A model generated the notes under the pieces. That model saw nothing but the letters and a program-made list of their open reading frames with translations, searched no databases and was not told the DNA's origin. A DNA stretch of 64,000 bases from DASUBV01 sp963822485 (lineage in GTDB: Bacteria; Actinomycetota; Actinomycetes; Streptosporangiales; Streptosporangiaceae), in NCBI GenBank assembly GCA_963822485.1, contig CAWGHW010000011.1, positions 75,115 through 139,114 of the forward strand, in the 5' to 3' direction. The position numbers were made by a program, and so were the translations under genes. Shown here piece after piece: positions 17,064 through 27,124 of the stretch (positions are counted from its first letter, which is position 1; every line of letters begins with the position of its first letter).

Positions 17064-19006
17064 GTGGCTCCATCGACGACAACCTCCCGGCCCGGGCGCC
17101 TCCTGATCGTCCTGGCAGTGATCATCATCGCGATGCTGGCGGGCGTGCTGCGCGCGAACATCGCGCAGCCCGCCAAGTGGCACGACAGCTTCAAGGTCGG
17201 ACTCGGCCTGGACCTGTCCAGCGGCACGACCATCACCCTGCAGGCGGTCACGAAGAACCACGTGACGCCCAACCACGGGCCAGATGACCGAGGCCAGGAA
17301 CATCATGCTCCAGCGCGTCGACGGGGCCGGGTTCAGCGGCGCGATCGTGCAGCAGCAGGGCAGTCAGTTCCTGACCGTGTCGGTCCCCGGCCAGGGCGCG
17401 GAGAAGGTGGCCAGCATCGTCGGGCAGACGGCGCTGCTGCGGTTCCGCCAGGTGCTGCTGTGCTCGGGCATCTCGACCCAGTGCCTGGCCGCCGGGCCGA
17501 AGGCGGCCAACCCGACCGTGGGCTCGTCGACCTCGCCGAGCCCGTCCACGACCGGCTCGACCTCGCCCAGCCCGTCGACAACCTCGCCCAGCCCCACGAC
17601 CTCGTCGAGCAAGGGATCGGGCCAGGCGGCCGGGGCGACCAGGTTCGGCGCCTCGTCCTCGCCCAAGGCGTCCACCTCGGCCAAGGCATCCAGTTCGCGC
17701 CACTGCGTCCAGCTCGGCCAGCCCGAGCAGCTCGGCGTCCCCGTCGCCTTCGGCATCGGCCTCAGCGCCGGCCTCGGAGGTCACCGGCGACCCGACCAAG
17801 GTCAACAAGGCCACGCTGGCCCTGTTCAACAAGCTGAACTGCAACGACAAGAACTGGCAGCAGAAGATCTACGGCAGCTCCGGTGCGTTCGACAACCTCG
17901 GCTCGCAGATCGTCTCCTGCGGCACTGGCGCCGGGGCCGGGGTCAAGTACGCCCTCGGACCCGCGGCGGTCTCCGGCACCCAGCTGACCAGCATCAGCGC
18001 GGTGCTCAACAGCCAGAACAACCAGTGGGAAGTCAACTTCAACCTGAACGGCCAGGGCACCAAGGCCATGGCCGCGCTGACCAGCAACCTGTTCAACCAC
18101 TACTACGACAGCTCGACCCAGGCCGAGACGTCGGTGCTGGACCAGTTCGCGATCGTGCTGGACGGCAAGGTCGTGGAAGCGCCGCAGGTCCAGGGCGTCA
18201 TCTCCGGCGGCAACGGCCAGATCAGCGGCCCGACCAGCAACCCGTTCACCCAGACCCAGGCCACCAACCTGGCCAACGTGCTGAAGTACGGCCACCTGCC
18301 GCTGTCGTTCCATGCCCAGAACGTCCAGTCGATCTCACCCTCGGTCGGCTCGGCGCAGCTCAGCGCGGGCCTGACCGCGGCGGCGGTCGGCCTGCTGCTG
18401 GTGGTCATCTACTCGTTCTTCTACTACCGCGGCCTGGGCATCGTGTCGGTGTCCAGCCTGATCATCGCGGCCCTGCTGTCCTACCTGTCGGTGGTGCTGC
18501 TGAGCAAGTACGAGGGCTTCACCCTGACCCTGGCCGGCGTCGCCGGCCTGGTGGTGGCGATCGGCATCACGGCCGACTCGTTCGTGGTCTACTTCGAGCG
18601 ATTGCGCGACGAGGTCCGGGAGGGCCGGTCGCTGCGGGCGGCCGTGGAACGCGGCTGGACCCGCGCCCGGCGGACGATCCTGGTCTCCGACACGGTCTCG
18701 TTCCTGGCCGCGGCGCTGCTGTACATCTTCGCCATCGGTGACGTGAAGGGCTTCGCGTACACGCTCGGCCTGACCACGCTGATCGACGTCATCGTGGTGT
18801 TCCTGTTCACCAAGCCGATGGTCACCCTGCTGGCCAGGACCAAGTTCTTCGGCCAGGGCCACAAGCTGTCCGGCCTGGATCCGCAGCGGCTCGGGGCGCG
18901 CGCCCCGTGGCGCGGCGGCCGGCGGCCGGCGTCCCGGCCAGCCACCGGCGGAGCCGCCAGCGCGACATCGGCCGCGAAGCCCCGGACCAGCCCCAAGGAG
19001 GCGTGA
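17064..19006 (+). CDS. secD: Protein export membrane protein SecD, two frame breaks
   Basis: With SecF it uses the proton motive force to help release exported proteins. The first membrane helix is LIVLAVIIIAMLAGVL, followed by the SecD signature GLGLDLSSGTTITLQ. The frame shifts near 17270-17280 (before MTEARNIMLQRVDGAGFS) and again near 17695-17705 inside a Ser/Thr/Pro linker. From about 17705 one frame runs to the stop, with P1/P4 domain parts (FNLNGQGTKAMAALTSN, AIVLDGKVVEAPQVQG) and five further helices (VSSLIIAALLSYLSVVLL, FTLTLAGVAGLVVAIGITADSF). The Ser/Pro/Thr linker is longer than usual. The end overlaps the secF ATG at 19006. Confidence 0.9.
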
Positions 19007-20323
19007 TGTCCCGGCTCGGCAACCTCGGCGGGCGGCTGTACCGCGGCGAGGTGTCGGTTGACTTCGTCGGCCGCCGGAAGATCTTCTACATGGTCTCCGG
19101 GCTGATCCTGCTGATCAGCGTGGTGGCACTGCTGGTCCGCGGGCTCGACTACAGCGTGGACTTCAAGGGCGGCTCGCTGTTCGAGTTCTCCGCGCCGCGG
19201 GGTCACGGCCACGGCCTCCACGACCAACCGGATCGACACCGCTGGTCAACGGCGCGTTCCCCGGCGCCAACCCGACCACCACGGTGACCCGCCCGCCGGG
19301 CAAGGCCCCGCTAGTGGCAGGTCCAGACCCACCAGGCCTCGTTCGCGACCGGCAACAAGGTCCAGAACGCGCTGGCGAAGGCCTTCCACCTCGGGCCGAA
19401 GGCCGGTCACCAGGACCTTCGTCAGCTCGACCTGGGGCAGCCAGATCTCCCAGAAGGCGCTGGAAGGCCTGATCGCGTTCCTGATCGCGATCGTGATCTA
19501 CCTGTCCATCGCGTTCGAGTGGAAGATGGCCGCCGCGGCCCTGGTCGCGCTGGCTCACGACATCGTGATCACGATCGGGGTCTACGCGCTGACCGGCTTC
19601 CAGGTCAGCCCGGCCACGGTCATCGGTTTGCTGACCATCCTGGGTTACTCGCTCTACGACACGGTCGTGGTCTTCGACAAGGTCCGGGAGAATACGGCGG
19701 GCCTGGTCGGTACCCGCAAGTCGACCTACACCTCGGCGGCCAACCTGGCCCTGAACCAGACCCTGGTCAGATCCATCAACACGTCGCTGATCGCCCTGCT
19801 GCCGGTGGCGGCGATCCTGGCCATCAGCGTCACGCTGCTCGGCAACGGCGAGCTCAAGGACCTGTCCCTGGTGCTGTTCGTCGGCATGCTGTCCGGCACC
19901 TACTCCTCGATCTGCATCGCCACGCCGGTGCTGGTCGACCTCAAGGAGCGCGAGCCGCAGTTCAAGCAGCTGACCCGGCAGGTCGCGCTGCGCGAGGCAG
20001 GCGGCCGGGCCAAGCTGCGCAAGGCCAGGGCGGCCGCGGGCAGCGGCGGCGCCAACGGGACCGGGGCCGGCGGCACGGCCGTGCTGACCGACCGGGACGA
20101 GGCGGCCGACGGGGCCGACGGTCAGCTCAGCGACGACCAGCTCGCCGATGAGGCCGGGTCCTCGCCTGGTGCGGGCGGCTCGGACGAGCCAGTGCCGGCG
20201 GCGCGCACTGCTCCCGGCGGACCGGCCCGCAGCGGCGCCGCCCGGCCGGCGGGCCCGCGGCAGCAGCCCAGGCGCACCAGCGCGGCGAAGCGGCGGCCCG
20301 CGGGCAAGAAGAAGCGGCGGTAG
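19006..20323 (+). CDS. secF: Protein export membrane protein SecF, four frame breaks in 210 bp
   Basis: The partner of SecD. The N-terminus MSRLGNLGGRLYRGEVSVDFVGRRK with helix FYMVSGLILLISVVALLV and SVDFKGGSLFEF is normal. Between about 19197 and 19410 the text RIDTA, VNGAFPGANPTTT, WQVQTHQASFATGNKVQNAL and TRTFVSSTWGSQISQKALEG must be read in successive frames (shifts near 19198, 19244, 19310 and 19404, all in the +1 sense). From 19410 to the TAG at 20321 a single frame gives five helices, including IGLLTILGYSLYDTVVVFDKVREN. The tail after residue 320 is low-complexity and basic. Clustered errors are more likely than decay, because secD, yajC and the rest of secF are well kept. Confidence 0.87.
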
Positions 20324-20331
20324 CGGCGTCG

Positions 20332-20970
20332 GTGCCCGGCGACAGCGCGAACATGCTGAATGTGAGTGATGGCCCGGCGGATGACGGGCCAGCGGGTGGC
20401 GGGCCTGCGGGTGGCGGCTCTGCGGGCGGCGGGGCTGCGGGCGGCGCGGACGTCGACGTCAGCTCGGTGATCCTGTCCCGCATCCGGGACATTCCGGACT
20501 ATCCGCAGCCCGGCGTGGTGTTCAAGGACATCACGCCGCTGCTGGCCGACGGCCCGGCCTTCCGCCAGGTGGTGGCCGCGCTGGCCGGCGTCTACCCCGG
20601 GGTGGACAAGGTGGCCGGGATCGAGGCCCGCGGCTTCATCCTGGCCGCCCCGGTCGCCTGCGTGCTGGGCTCGGGATTCGTGCCGATCCGCAAGCAGGGC
20701 AAGCTGCCCGGCCCGACCTACGCCGAGTCCTACGACCTCGAGTACGGCACGGCCACCATCGAGGTCCACCAGGACGCCTTCGCGCCGGGCGACCGGGTGC
20801 TGCTCGTCGACGACGTGCTGGCCACCGGCGGCACCGCGGCGGCCAGCGCCGAGCTGGTCCGGCGCAGCGGCGCGACCGTGGCCGGGATCGTGGTCCTGCT
20901 GGAGCTCGGCTTCCTCGACGGCCGCTCCCGGTTGCCCGGTTTGCCGGTCAGCGCCCTAGTAGCGGTCTGA
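20332..20970 (+). CDS. apt: Adenine phosphoribosyltransferase with Gly-rich N-terminal repeat
   Basis: Salvages adenine to AMP using PRPP. The PRPP-binding motif is VLLVDDVLATGGTAAA, and the flexible-loop and core text DYPQPGVVFKDITPLLADG and IEARGFILAAPVA is typical. Conserved homology begins about residue 42 (VSSVILSRIRDIP); before it stands a PAGGG repeat. GTG 20332 is 9 bp after secF; ATG 20353 is an equally possible start. The position between secF and relA matches Streptomyces. Confidence 0.93.
   Translation: MPGDSANMLNVSDGPADDGPAGGGPAGGGSAGGGAAGGADVDVSSVILSRIRDIPDYPQPGVVFKDITPLLADGPAFRQVVAALAGVYPGVDKVAGIEARGFILAAPVACVLGSGFVPIRKQGKLPGPTYAESYDLEYGTATIEVHQDAFAPGDRVLLVDDVLATGGTAAASAELVRRSGATVAGIVVLLELGFLDGRSRLPGLPVSALVAV
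20389..20448. repeat. 15-bp tandem repeat in apt N-terminus
   Basis: Four units at 20389, 20404, 20419 and 20434, close to CCTGCGGGTGGCGGC, encoding PAGGG, PAGGG, SAGGG and AAGGA. Confidence 0.85.
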
Positions 20971-21044
20971 CCTTCGGGTGCCATAGGGCACGTCCTGAAT
21001 AGTCCGTCGATAGACTGGATCCTTGGCGGACGTGGGGAGGGCAT

Positions 21045-24000
21045 GTGGCCGGTGACGTGGTGACGGCGGGAGACGCCGTAACCGGAGTCACCCAGCTGGC
21101 CGCGGGGCAGCGAGAAGACAGCGAGCAGAGCCAGCCCCCGGCGGGTAACGGGGTGACCCCGGACTCGGCCGTGCCCGCGACCCAGCCGCCTGGAGCTCAC
21201 CCGGCCGAGGCTCAGCCGTCCGGGGCCAAGCCGTCCGGGGCTCAGCCGTCCGGGGCCCAGCCGCCTGGGGCCCAGCCGTCGGCGGACGAGGCGGTCGGCG
21301 CGCGCGAGAGCGGTCGCCGCTCGGGCGGCGGCCGCCGGACCGGCACCTCCCGGACCGGCGGCGCGGCGAAGGGCAAGCGGTCCGCGGGCGGCAAGCCCGG
21401 GACGGACAAGCCGGCCGCGCTCGATAAGCCGGCTGCCTATGACAACTCGTCTGCTTCGGATAAGCCGGCTGCTCCGGGCGGGCTCGCCGCGGATAAGCCG
21501 GCTGCCTCGGACAAGCCCGGTGGTTCGGACAAGGCCGCCGTCTCGGACAAGCCGTCTGCTCCGGGCGGGCTCGCCGCGGATAAGCCGGCTGCCTCGGACA
21601 AGCCGTCTGCTTCGGACGAGTCGGCCGCGCCGGACAAGCCCGGTGGTTCGGACAAGCCGCCGTCGGATAAGCCCGCCGTCTCGGACAAGCCGTCGTCTCG
21701 GACAAGGCCAGTGCGCCGGACAAGTCCGGTGGCCCGGACAAGGCCGGGGTCAAGCCGGCCGCCTCGGGCAAGTCCGCCCGTGACCAGGCCGGAGTGGCGG
21801 AGCCGCCGAGGCCGGAGCCGCCGGGCCGGACGCCGCCGAGCCGGACGCCCCGTCCGAGAACGAGGCCGTCGCGGCCTCGGCTGAGGCGCCGCCCGCGGCC
21901 CCGGCATCCGGCTCATCCGGCTCATCGGGCCGGCGTTACTCCGGCCGGGCCTCCCGCAAGGACACCCTGACCCGCGCCGGGGTCGCCGCCCGCGCCGCGG
22001 CCGCCGACGGCGCCAGCGGCACCGCGGCCGTCCGGCGCCGCCTGGCCCGGCTCGGCACCGCCCGCAGTTCCGGGATGAACCCCGTGCTCGAACCCCTGAT
22101 CAAGACCGTGCGCCTGACCCACCCCAAGGCCGACATCCGGCCCCTGGAGCGGGCCTACGAGACCGCCGCCCGGCTGCACAAGGGCCAGGACCGCAAGAGC
22201 GGCGACCCGTACATCACCCACCCGCTCGCCGTGGCCACCATCCTGGCCGAGCTGGGCATGAACACCGAGACGCTGGCCGCGGCCCTGCTGCACGACACCA
22301 TCGAGGACACCGACTACACCCTCGGCCAGCTGCGGGCCGACTTCGGCGACGACATCGCCGCCCTGGTCGACGGCGTGACCAAGCTGGACAAGGTCAAGTA
22401 CGGCGACGCCGCCCAGGCCGAGACCGTGCGCAAGATGGTCGTGGCCATGTCGCGCGACATCCGGGTGCTGGTCATCAAGCTGGCCGACCGGCTGCACAAC
22501 ATGCGCACGCTGCGCTACCTGCCGCGGCCCAAGCAGGAGCAGAAGTCCCGCGAGGTGCTGGAGATCTTCGCCCCGCTGGCCCACCGGCTCGGCATGAACA
22601 CGGTCAAGTGGGAGCTGGAGGACCTGGCCTTCGCGACGCTGTACCCCAAGCGGTACGACGAGATCGCCCGGCTGGTCTCCGAGCGGTCACCGCGCCGGGA
22701 GATGTTCCTCCAGGAGGTCAGCGAGGACGTCACCACCGACCTGCGCGAGGCCAAGATCAAGGCCATGGTGACCGGGCGGCCGAAGCACTACTACTCGGTC
22801 TACCAGAAGATGATCGCCCGGAATGTCGGCTTCGATGACATCTACGACCTGGTGGGCATCCGGGTCCTGGTCGACTCGCTGCGCGACTGCTACGCGGCCC
22901 TGGGCATCATCCACGCGCGCTGGAACCCGGTCCCCGGCCGGTTCAAGGACTACATCGCGATGCCCAAGTTCAACATGTACCAGTCGCTGCACACCACGGT
23001 GATCGGCCCCGAGGGCAAGCCGGTGGAGCTGCAGATCAGGACCTGGGGCATGCACCGGCGCGCGGAGTACGGCGTCGCCGCGCACTGGAAGTACAAGGAG
23101 GAGATGACCTCCGCCGCCGGCACGGGGTCCTCCGACATGGCCTGGCTGCGCCAGCTCGTCGACTGGCAGCGGGAGACCACCGACCCGGCCGAGTTCCTCG
23201 ACTCGCTCCGGTTCGACCTGGGCGCGGCCGAGGTCTACGTGTTCACCCCCCGCGGCGAGGTCATCGCGCTGCCTCAGGGGGCCACGCCGGTCGACTTCGC
23301 CTACGCGATCCACACCGAGGTCGGGCACCGGACCATCGGGGCCAGGGTCAACGGGCGCCTGGTGCCGCTGGAGAGCGCACTCGACAACGGCGACACGGTC
23401 GAGATCTTCACGTCCAAGGCCACCGACGCCGGGCCCAGCCGCGACTGGCTCGGCTTCGTCAAGAGCGCACGGGCGCGGAACAAGATCCGGCACTGGTTCT
23501 CCAAGGAGCGCCGGGAGGCGGCCGCCGAGACCGGCAAGGCGGCCATCGCCCGGGCCATGCGCAAGCAGGGGCTGCCGCTGCAGCGGCTGGCCACCGCCGA
23601 CGCGCTCAACCTGATCGCCCAGGACCTGCACTACAACGACCTGTCGGCGCTGTACGCGGCGGTGGGCGAGAGCCACGTCAGCGCCCAGTCGGTGGTCGGC
23701 AAGCTGATCAAGTCGGCGGGCGGCATCGCCGGGGCCCAGGAGGACCTGGCCGAGACCACGCTGCCCACCCGGACGCCGCGGCCGCTGCCCGCCGGCGACT
23801 CAGGCGTGGTCGTCGAGGACGCGGCCGATGTCTGGGCCCGGCTGTCCAAGTGCTGCACGCCGGTGCCCGGCGACGAGATCACCGGGTTCGTGACCAGGGG
23901 CAACGGCGTCTCGGTGCACCGGGCCGACTGCGTGAACCTCCAGCACCTGCTGCAGTCGGAGGCCGAGCGGCAGGTCAGCGTGCGCTGGTCGCCGCGGGAG

Positions 24001-24246
24001 GGCTCGCAGTTCCTGGTCGGGATCCAGGTCGAGGCGCTGGACCGGACGGGCCTGCTGTCGGACGTGACCAGGACGCTGTCGGACCAGCACGTGAACATCC
24101 TGTCCGCGACGGTGACGACGACCAGGGACCGGGTCGCGTTCAGCAAGTTCACGTTCGAGATGGGCGATCCCAAGCACCTGGGCCACGTCCTGCGCGCCGT
24201 CCGCTCCATCGACGGCGTCTACGACGTCTACCGCGTCACGAGCTAG
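21045..24246 (+). CDS. relA: Bifunctional (p)ppGpp synthetase/hydrolase with long repetitive N-terminus
   Basis: Controls the stringent response by making and degrading (p)ppGpp. The conserved enzyme begins near 22075 (MNPVLEPLIKTVRLTHPKAD). The hydrolase HD motif is LLHDTIEDTDYT. The synthetase motifs are GRPKHYYSVYQKM and VPGRFKDYIAMPKFNMYQSLHTT, the TGS domain is VFTPRGEVIALPQGATPVDFAYAI, and a C-terminal ACT domain ends at 24246. Both activities look intact. Upstream, from GTG 21045 (GGGAGG 4 nt before), an open low-complexity region runs with AQPSG and DKPAAx repeats. It joins the enzyme frame only after two shifts, near 21705 and 21795-21835, so the extended N-terminus of about 340 residues is tentative; the protein could start nearer 22075. 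Confidence 0.9.
21213..21287. repeat. 15-bp tandem repeat (AQPSG) and DKPAA repeats in relA N-terminus
   Basis: Units at 21213, 21228, 21243, 21258 and 21273, consensus CAGCCGTCCGGGGCC, encode QPSGA. Downstream, about 21404-21715, an irregular 15-18-bp repeat around GACAAGCC encodes DKPAAS/DKPGGS. Confidence 0.8.
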
Positions 24247-24248
24247 CC

Positions 24249-24288
24249 CCGGGGTACCCCCGGACCCCCAGACCGGGGGACACCCCGG
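24249..24288. terminator. GC-rich hairpin after relA
   Basis: Arms 24249-24263 and 24273-24288 pair almost completely (CCGGGGTACCCCCGG with CCGGGGGACACCCCGG). It starts 3 bp after the relA stop and is placed as a terminator, without a clear U-tract. Confidence 0.65.
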
Positions 24289-24494
24289 AGCCCCTGCTGC
24301 CATCCGCTCGGGTCGGCTCCCTCGCGGCTGCCATCCCTGTGGCCGGGCTGCACGCCGGGCTTCAGCGGCATGGTTGGCCCTCTGGTGCGGCTAGAGCAGC
24401 ACCAGACCGCCAACGATCAAGCTCCCGCCGCCTGCCTGGCCCGATGATCATGACCCTCAGCGAGCGTGAGTGGCGCATGTGGCTGACGTGCTTT

Positions 24495-24622
24495 GTGGGG
24501 TGCTCCGCGCCAGCGGCGCCCTCTCGGCTAGCGACGTGGTAGTTGCTCTCACGCTGCTCAAGCGACGTGAGAGCAACAACCACGTCGCTGCCGCGCTCAG
24601 GGTCGCGCTGGGCGCGCCCCAC
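24495..24622. repeat. Palindromic element, copy 1 (24-12-24 core in a longer inverted repeat)
   Basis: The core arms are 24530-24553 and 24566-24589 (24 nt, one mismatch) with a 12-nt spacer CTGCTCAAGCGA. The arms contain GTTGCTCTCACG. Pairing continues imperfectly outward to 24495 and 24622 (for example GTGGGG with CCCCAC). A 14-bp direct repeat GCGCATGTGGCTGA lies on both sides (24473-24486 and 24630-24643). It sits in the 429-bp gap between convergent relA and the DUF349 gene. A second copy is at 59510-59569. Confidence 0.85.
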
Positions 24623-24675
24623 GCGGGTTGCGCATGTGGCTGATGGGACTCAGGGGACGAGCCTCGGCGTCCGGG

Positions 24676-25914
24676 TCAGCCGGAGAACTCGGCCAGGGTG
24701 CGCTCAGCTTCGGCGAGCCAGGACTGGCGGGCGGCCAGGGCTTCCTGGGCCTGCTGCGTGCCGCGCGCGTCGCCGGCCGCCTCCGCCTTGGCCAGCTGCT
24801 TCTCGAGCCCGCTGATCGTGGCCTTGAGCTGGTCGACCGTGCTGCGGGCCCGGCTGCGCGCCTCCGGGTTGGACCGCCGCCACTGGTTGTCCTCGGCCTT
24901 GCGGATCGACTCCTCGATCCGCCGCAGGCCGCCCTCCAGCCGGTCCTGGGAGTCGCGCGGCACCGCGCCCGCCTTCTCCCAGCGCTCCTGGATGCCGCGC
25001 AGCGACGCCCGCGCCGCGCGCAGGTCGCTCACCGGTGCCAGCTTCTCCGCCTCGGCCAGCAGCTGCTCCTTGGCCACCGCGTTGTGCTGGAGCTCCTCGT
25101 CCTTGGCGGCCAGCATCCCGGCCCGGGCCTGGAAGAACGTGTCCTGGGCCGCCTTGAACCGGTTCCACAGCTCGTCCTCGGTGGCCCGGTCGGCCCGGCC
25201 CGCGGTCTTCCAGGACCGCATCAGCTCCCGGTAGGCGGCCGCCGTGCCGCCCCAGTCGGTCGAGCCGGACAGCGCCTCGGCCTGCTGGGCCAGGTCCTCC
25301 TTGCGGGCCCGGATGCCCTCGCGCTCCTCCTCGAGGTTCGCGAAGTACGCCTTACGGCGCTTGGTGAACGCGTTGCGGGCCGCCGAAAGCCGCTTCCACA
25401 GCGCCGTCTCCGCGGTGCGGTCGCCGCGCGGAGCGGCCTTCCACTCCTCCAGGAGCTCGCGCATCCGCTCGCCGCTGATCTTCCAGTGGGTGGCGTTGGC
25501 CGCGATGTCCTCGGCCTCGGCGACGATCCGCTCCTTGACCTCCAGCGCCTCGGTGCGGGCCTGCTCGCGGGCGGCCTTGTGCTCCTCGCGGCGGCGGCCG
25601 GCCAGGTCGGTCAGCTTCTCCAGCCGGCCCAGCAGCCCCTCCAGGTCGCCGATGGCGTTGGCATCGGTGACCGAGCCGATCAGGCGGTCGATCGTCGCCT
25701 TGGCCGCCCCGGGGGACAGGTCGGTGCTCGTGAGCCGCTGCTCCAGCAGGCTGACCTCGGTCTCCAGCGTCTCGAACTTCCGCTTGAAGAAGGCCAGCGC
25801 CTCGTCCGGGCTGCCCGCCTGCCAGGAGCCCACCTGCCGCTCACCACCGGCGGTACGCACGTAGACGGTGCCGTCCTCGGCCACCCGGCCCCACGGATCG
25901 CTTGCGGTACTCAC
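24676..25914 (-). CDS. DUF349 domain protein
   Basis: A 412-residue, largely helical and charged protein made of repeated DUF349 units with spaced Trp and Lys/Arg signatures (ATHWKISGERMRELLEEWKA, TALWKRLSAARNAFTKRRKAYF, DELWNRFKAAQDTFFQARAG). The family has no firmly known function; it occurs next to relA in actinobacteria, and one E. coli member (YicC-independent) is uncharacterised. It has no membrane segment and is probably cytoplasmic with coiled-coil parts. It is read leftward, 41 bp after the cyclophilin gene, probably in one transcript. It faces relA. Confidence 0.88.
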   Translation of the reverse strand: MSTASDPWGRVAEDGTVYVRTAGGERQVGSWQAGSPDEALAFFKRKFETLETEVSLLEQRLTSTDLSPGAAKATIDRLIGSVTDANAIGDLEGLLGRLEKLTDLAGRRREEHKAAREQARTEALEVKERIVAEAEDIAANATHWKISGERMRELLEEWKAAPRGDRTAETALWKRLSAARNAFTKRRKAYFANLEEEREGIRARKEDLAQQAEALSGSTDWGGTAAAYRELMRSWKTAGRADRATEDELWNRFKAAQDTFFQARAGMLAAKDEELQHNAVAKEQLLAEAEKLAPVSDLRAARASLRGIQERWEKAGAVPRDSQDRLEGGLRRIEESIRKAEDNQWRRSNPEARSRARSTVDQLKATISGLEKQLAKAEAAGDARGTQQAQEALAARQSWLAEAERTLAEFSG

Positions 25915-25955
25915 CGCGTACCTCCCGGTCGTTTCCTTACTGGCGGCGCAGCGGA

Positions 25956-26805
25956 TCAGTTCTTCTTGATGGTCACGCTCTCGATATCGACCTTCTCCTT
26001 CGGGTGGCCGTCGCCGGACCCGTTGGAGTTGTCGCTGCCAGCCTTCGCCACTTTCTGGATGATATTGAGTCCGCTCACTATCGTGCCAAACGGCGTGTAG
26101 TTAGCGGGAAGGCTCAGGCTGTTCTTATACACCAGGAAGAACTGACTGCCGTTCGTGTTAGGACCGGAGTTGGCCATGGCCAGCGGTGCCCGCGGTGTAC
26201 TTCGCGCCGGACAGGTTCTCGTCGCTGAACTTGTAGCCGGGGCCGCCCTCGCCGGTACCAGTGGGGTCGCCGCACTGGAGGACGAAGATTCCCTTGGTGG
26301 TGAGCCGGTGGCAGTGAGTGTTGCTGAAGTAGTTCTTTGAGGCCAGGTAGACGAATGAGTTCACGGTGCACGTCGCCTTGCTGTTGAGCAGGTTAATGAC
26401 GATATTGCCGCGATTCGTGTGAATTGTCGCCTGATACGTGGCCTTGTAATCGGGCGCCGTCGACGGCGTTCCCACCTTCCGGGAGGCCGGCGGGCTGCTC
26501 GTGTACGTGCAGTGGTGGGCCGGCTCGGTGACGGCCGCCGCCGAGCTGCTCACGCTGGGCGTGGCGCTGGCCGTGGGCGTCGTGCTGGCCGCCGGGGTAC
26601 GCGACGAGCTGGCCGCTGCCGAGCTCGGCGATTTCCCGCCGCTGAACAGGAAGAACGCGCCTGCTATGAGGCCCAGCACGACCACGGCGGCCACGCCGCC
26701 GATCGCCCACTTGCGCGTCTGGGCATCGCGCTGCTCTCGCCTGGCCATGCGCCGCTGGTAGCGTGCTCGCTCAAGATCACGCTGCCGCTGCTTCTTGCTC
26801 GCCAC
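25956..26805 (-). CDS. Membrane-anchored cyclophilin-type peptidyl-prolyl isomerase, one frame break
   Basis: Catalyses proline isomerisation outside the membrane. A very basic cytoplasmic N-terminus (MASKKQRQRDLERARYQRR) is followed by one helix (WAIGGVAAVVVLGLIAGAFFLF) and a Ser/Thr/Ala-rich linker. The cyclophilin domain follows (IHTNRGNIVINLL, FSNTHCHRLTTKGIFVLQCGDPTGTG, GSQFFLVYKN). The frame shifts near 26172: KYTAGT must continue as LAMANSGPNTNGSQFF in the next frame. A sequence error is likely. The position between relA and a metallo-hydrolase is conserved. Confidence 0.9.
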
Positions 26806-27124
26806 CGCTGCGGTCCTCCTGGGTTACCCGCCGTTACCGATCGTGTTCGACGACCGGGCTGCTAGTCTGCCTCGACTTGCGTCGACGACCTGCGAAACTT
26901 CGCGAATCGTACCGGGCGTACCTCAGTATGAGGTGCGGCCGTTACCGGTTCGACGCACCAACTGGTGCAACCTGTGTCCTCGCCCGGCCGCACCCGGCTC
27001 ACGGCCGGGCCGCACCCTCGAGGCATCCGAGCCCCAGCCGAGCCCACGGCCGGGCCGCGGGCCGCCGCTCGGTAGCCTGGTGGACACCGCTCCTATGATC
27101 CCGCTGCAGCGCCAAGGAGGCCAC
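26806..27124. promoter_or_regulatory. Divergent promoter region with two short palindromes
   Basis: The 319-bp gap separates the leftward cyclophilin gene and the rightward metallo-hydrolase. It contains ACCTCA-GTA-TGAGGT at 26920-26934 and GCACCA-AC-TGGTGC at 26955-26968, both perfect inverted repeats of operator size. No regulator can be named. The remainder shows no gene. Confidence 0.45.
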
